From NCBI GenBank assembly GCA_045616505.1, contig JAZLGV010000031.1, positions 1-12,458 on the forward strand: 12,458 nt of DNA. The letters run 5' to 3'. This stretch comes from JAKSUT01 sp045616505. GTDB lineage: Bacteria > Cyanobacteriota > Vampirovibrionia > Gastranaerophilales > Gastranaerophilaceae. The translations under genes and the position numbers were made by a program. This document shows, in pieces, positions 11,335 to 12,458 of the stretch. Positions within the stretch are counted from its first letter, which is position 1. Each line of letters begins with the position of its first letter. Below the pieces are notes generated by a model. That model was given only the letters and a program-made list of their open reading frames with translations, searched no databases and had not been told where the DNA came from.

Positions 11335-11856
11335 ATGGAAAATTTACTAACGATAGACATATTAACGCAAAAGATTTTTACAATCAGAAATAAAAGAGTG
11401 ATGATTGATAATGATTTAGCAGAATTATATGGAGTACAAACAAAAGTTTTAAATCAATCTGTAAAGCGTAATATAGAAAGATTTCCAATTGATTTTATGT
11501 TTCAACTCAATGATGAAGAGCAAAAAGAACTGGTCACAAATTGTGACCGGTTAAAAAAATTAAAACATAGTTCTAATAATGCCTATGCTTTTACAGAACA
11601 CGGCGTAGCAATGCTTTCAAGTGTACTAAATAGCGAAAAAGCAATAGAGATAAATGTACAAATTATAAGAGCTTTTATTCAATTAAGACAATTTGCGATT
11701 GAAAATAAAGACATTGCAAAGCGTTTACAAGATTTAGAACGTTATTTTATACAACATAGTAGAGAAAATGCGCAGGATATGAAAGAAATTTATAACGCTA
11801 TTAATTTGCTTATGGATAGAACAAAACCTAATCAAATAGGTTTTAAAGCAGATTAA
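11335..11856 (+). CDS. ORF6N-domain protein (phage/island regulator type)
   Basis: The 173-aa protein contains an ORF6N domain: KRVMIDNDLAELYGVQTKVL (20-39), NQSVKRNIERFPIDFMFQLN (40-59), ELVTNCDRL (65-73), AYAFTEHGVAMLSSVLNS (83-100) and INVQIIRAFIQLRQF. ORF6N domains occur in phage and island proteins, often fused to other C-terminal domains, and are thought to bind DNA; the exact role is undefined. Here the C terminus is only a short helical tail (KDIAKRLQDLERYF...NAQDMKEIYNAINLLMD) that may form a coiled coil. An in-frame ATG exists 12 nt earlier (11323), but the start at 11335 has GAGG 6 nt upstream and fits the domain start better. It is next to the integrase stop (1-nt gap), so co-transcription is expected. 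Confidence 0.9.
   Translation: MENLLTIDILTQKIFTIRNKRVMIDNDLAELYGVQTKVLNQSVKRNIERFPIDFMFQLNDEEQKELVTNCDRLKKLKHSSNNAYAFTEHGVAMLSSVLNSEKAIEINVQIIRAFIQLRQFAIENKDIAKRLQDLERYFIQHSRENAQDMKEIYNAINLLMDRTKPNQIGFKAD
11528..11552. repeat. Near-perfect 25-bp palindrome inside the ORF6N gene
   Basis: The arms AACTGGTCACAA (11528-11539) and TTGTGACCGGTT (11541-11552) are inverted around A11540 with one mismatched pair. It encodes residues 65-73 (ELVTNCDRL). By recall, ORF6N proteins often carry this LVTNCDR segment, so protein conservation may explain part of the symmetry. It could also act as an operator or hairpin. Confidence 0.7.
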
Positions 11857-11879
11857 CAGTTTATAGGGAAAATACAGGC

Positions 11880-12458
11880 ATGACAGAATTAAAAGAATTT
11901 GATAAAAACATAAATTACTATGAAAAAGTTAAAATATTAAATGATTTTCTTGCAAAAATAAATAAAATCACTACACCTGAAGAATTATATTTTTTTGATA
12001 TCGAATTAAAAGCCTATATTTTTAGTGATGAAGTTGTAAAAAACATATTCTTATACAACGTAGAGAATGCTTATAAAACACTTGAAAAAGAAAAACAAGG
12101 ATACAATGCAGAAATACAGTATAATACTGATTTACTACGTCATTATATGGATATTACAAATATCGAATATGTATTAATGCTCGAAAAACTCAATATTATA
12201 TATGATAAAACAAATGATTTTATCAACTTTCTTGATTTATATTATTATCCAAGTTTACAAAAATGTATTGATGATAAAAAAGCTTATAACACTATAATAG
12301 GTAAAGATGAATTATCACCATATGAAGAAGAATACGCAAAAATTGTATTTCAAAATAAATTTAAAGATATTGTAAATTGGATGTTAATTTTTGATGATAT
12401 TAAATATAAAAATACTCAAAGTAATTTTTCTTTTAATTTAGATATTTATGAAATGTAC
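11880..12458 (+). CDS. Unrecognised protein, N-terminal 193 aa (runs off window)
   Basis: An ORF starts with ATG at 11880, 23 nt after the ORF6N stop, and stays open to the last base. It begins MTELKEFDKNINYYEKVKIL and is rich in Asn, Asp, Lys, Tyr and Ile, apparently all-helical in the first 90 residues (ILNDFLAKINKI, VENAYKTLEKEKQGY). NIEYVLMLEKLNIIYDKTND, YYYPSLQKCIDDKKAYNTII and FKDIVNWMLIFDDIKY follow. There is no signal peptide, membrane span or recognised motif. GGGAAAA about 10 nt upstream is a fair ribosome site. The position just after int and ORF6N suggests element cargo. It may be an accessory or defence-type protein, but nothing in the visible part shows a function. Confidence 0.75.
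   Translation, partial: MTELKEFDKNINYYEKVKILNDFLAKINKITTPEELYFFDIELKAYIFSDEVVKNIFLYNVENAYKTLEKEKQGYNAEIQYNTDLLRHYMDITNIEYVLMLEKLNIIYDKTNDFINFLDLYYYPSLQKCIDDKKAYNTIIGKDELSPYEEEYAKIVFQNKFKDIVNWMLIFDDIKYKNTQSNFSFNLDIYEMY

Overview
The window looks like a chromosomal segment of a very AT-rich bacterium. Coding regions use A/T-ending codons and intergenic DNA is mostly A and T. My best guess is a gut-type Cyanobacteriota/Melainabacteria lineage (Gastranaerophilales). This rests on recall: short proteins that begin with an 'NFGMAL'-like motif (7742-8308) and paired REC-LuxR regulators with cyanobacterial-looking receiver domains are, to my knowledge, common there. No rRNA or other decisive marker is present, so the assignment is an inference.

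Left part (1-2400). The 3' end of pgk (+) meets a convergent minus-strand operon at a shared hairpin terminator (177-207). The operon runs, in transcription order, as a family 2 glycosyltransferase, a small secreted protein of unknown role, and thioredoxin reductase (trxB).

Middle (2400-7720). A short divergent promoter region precedes a tight five-gene plus-strand operon: a TPR-like/GAF/HD-GYP signalling protein, an exported TPR protein, two different REC-LuxR response regulators, and a pentapeptide-repeat protein. The genes overlap or are spaced by at most 15 nt, and no histidine kinase is present. The operon ends at a strong bidirectional terminator shared with the convergent 'NFGMAL' protein gene. 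This operon is the best candidate in the window for an undescribed signalling system: c-di-GMP or ligand sensing, an exported scaffold, two transcriptional outputs, and a beta-helix protein with an exact 20-residue superperiod.

Junction zone (8300-10080). It holds two probable small minus-strand ORFs (48 and 25 aa). Next comes a tiny transcription unit with a perfect TATAAT box, a near-ideal Shine-Dalgarno sequence, a three-codon ORF (Met-Trp-Leu-stop) and a terminator. A HigB/HigA-type toxin-antitoxin pair follows; its promoter is embedded in a 12-bp perfect inverted repeat and its toxin start is apparently leaderless. Beyond that are a truncated gene remnant, two near-identical copies of a tRNA 3' end plus terminator flanking a G+C-rich block that folds into hairpins, and the 3' half of a tRNA-Phe gene.

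Right part (10076-12458). The tRNA-Phe 3' half is best read as the attachment site at the left end of an integrated mobile element. A tyrosine integrase (10227-11333) starts 150 nt inside it, followed by an ORF6N-domain protein and an unrecognised protein that runs off the window. The intact tRNA-Phe and the other end of the element should lie to the right of position 12458.
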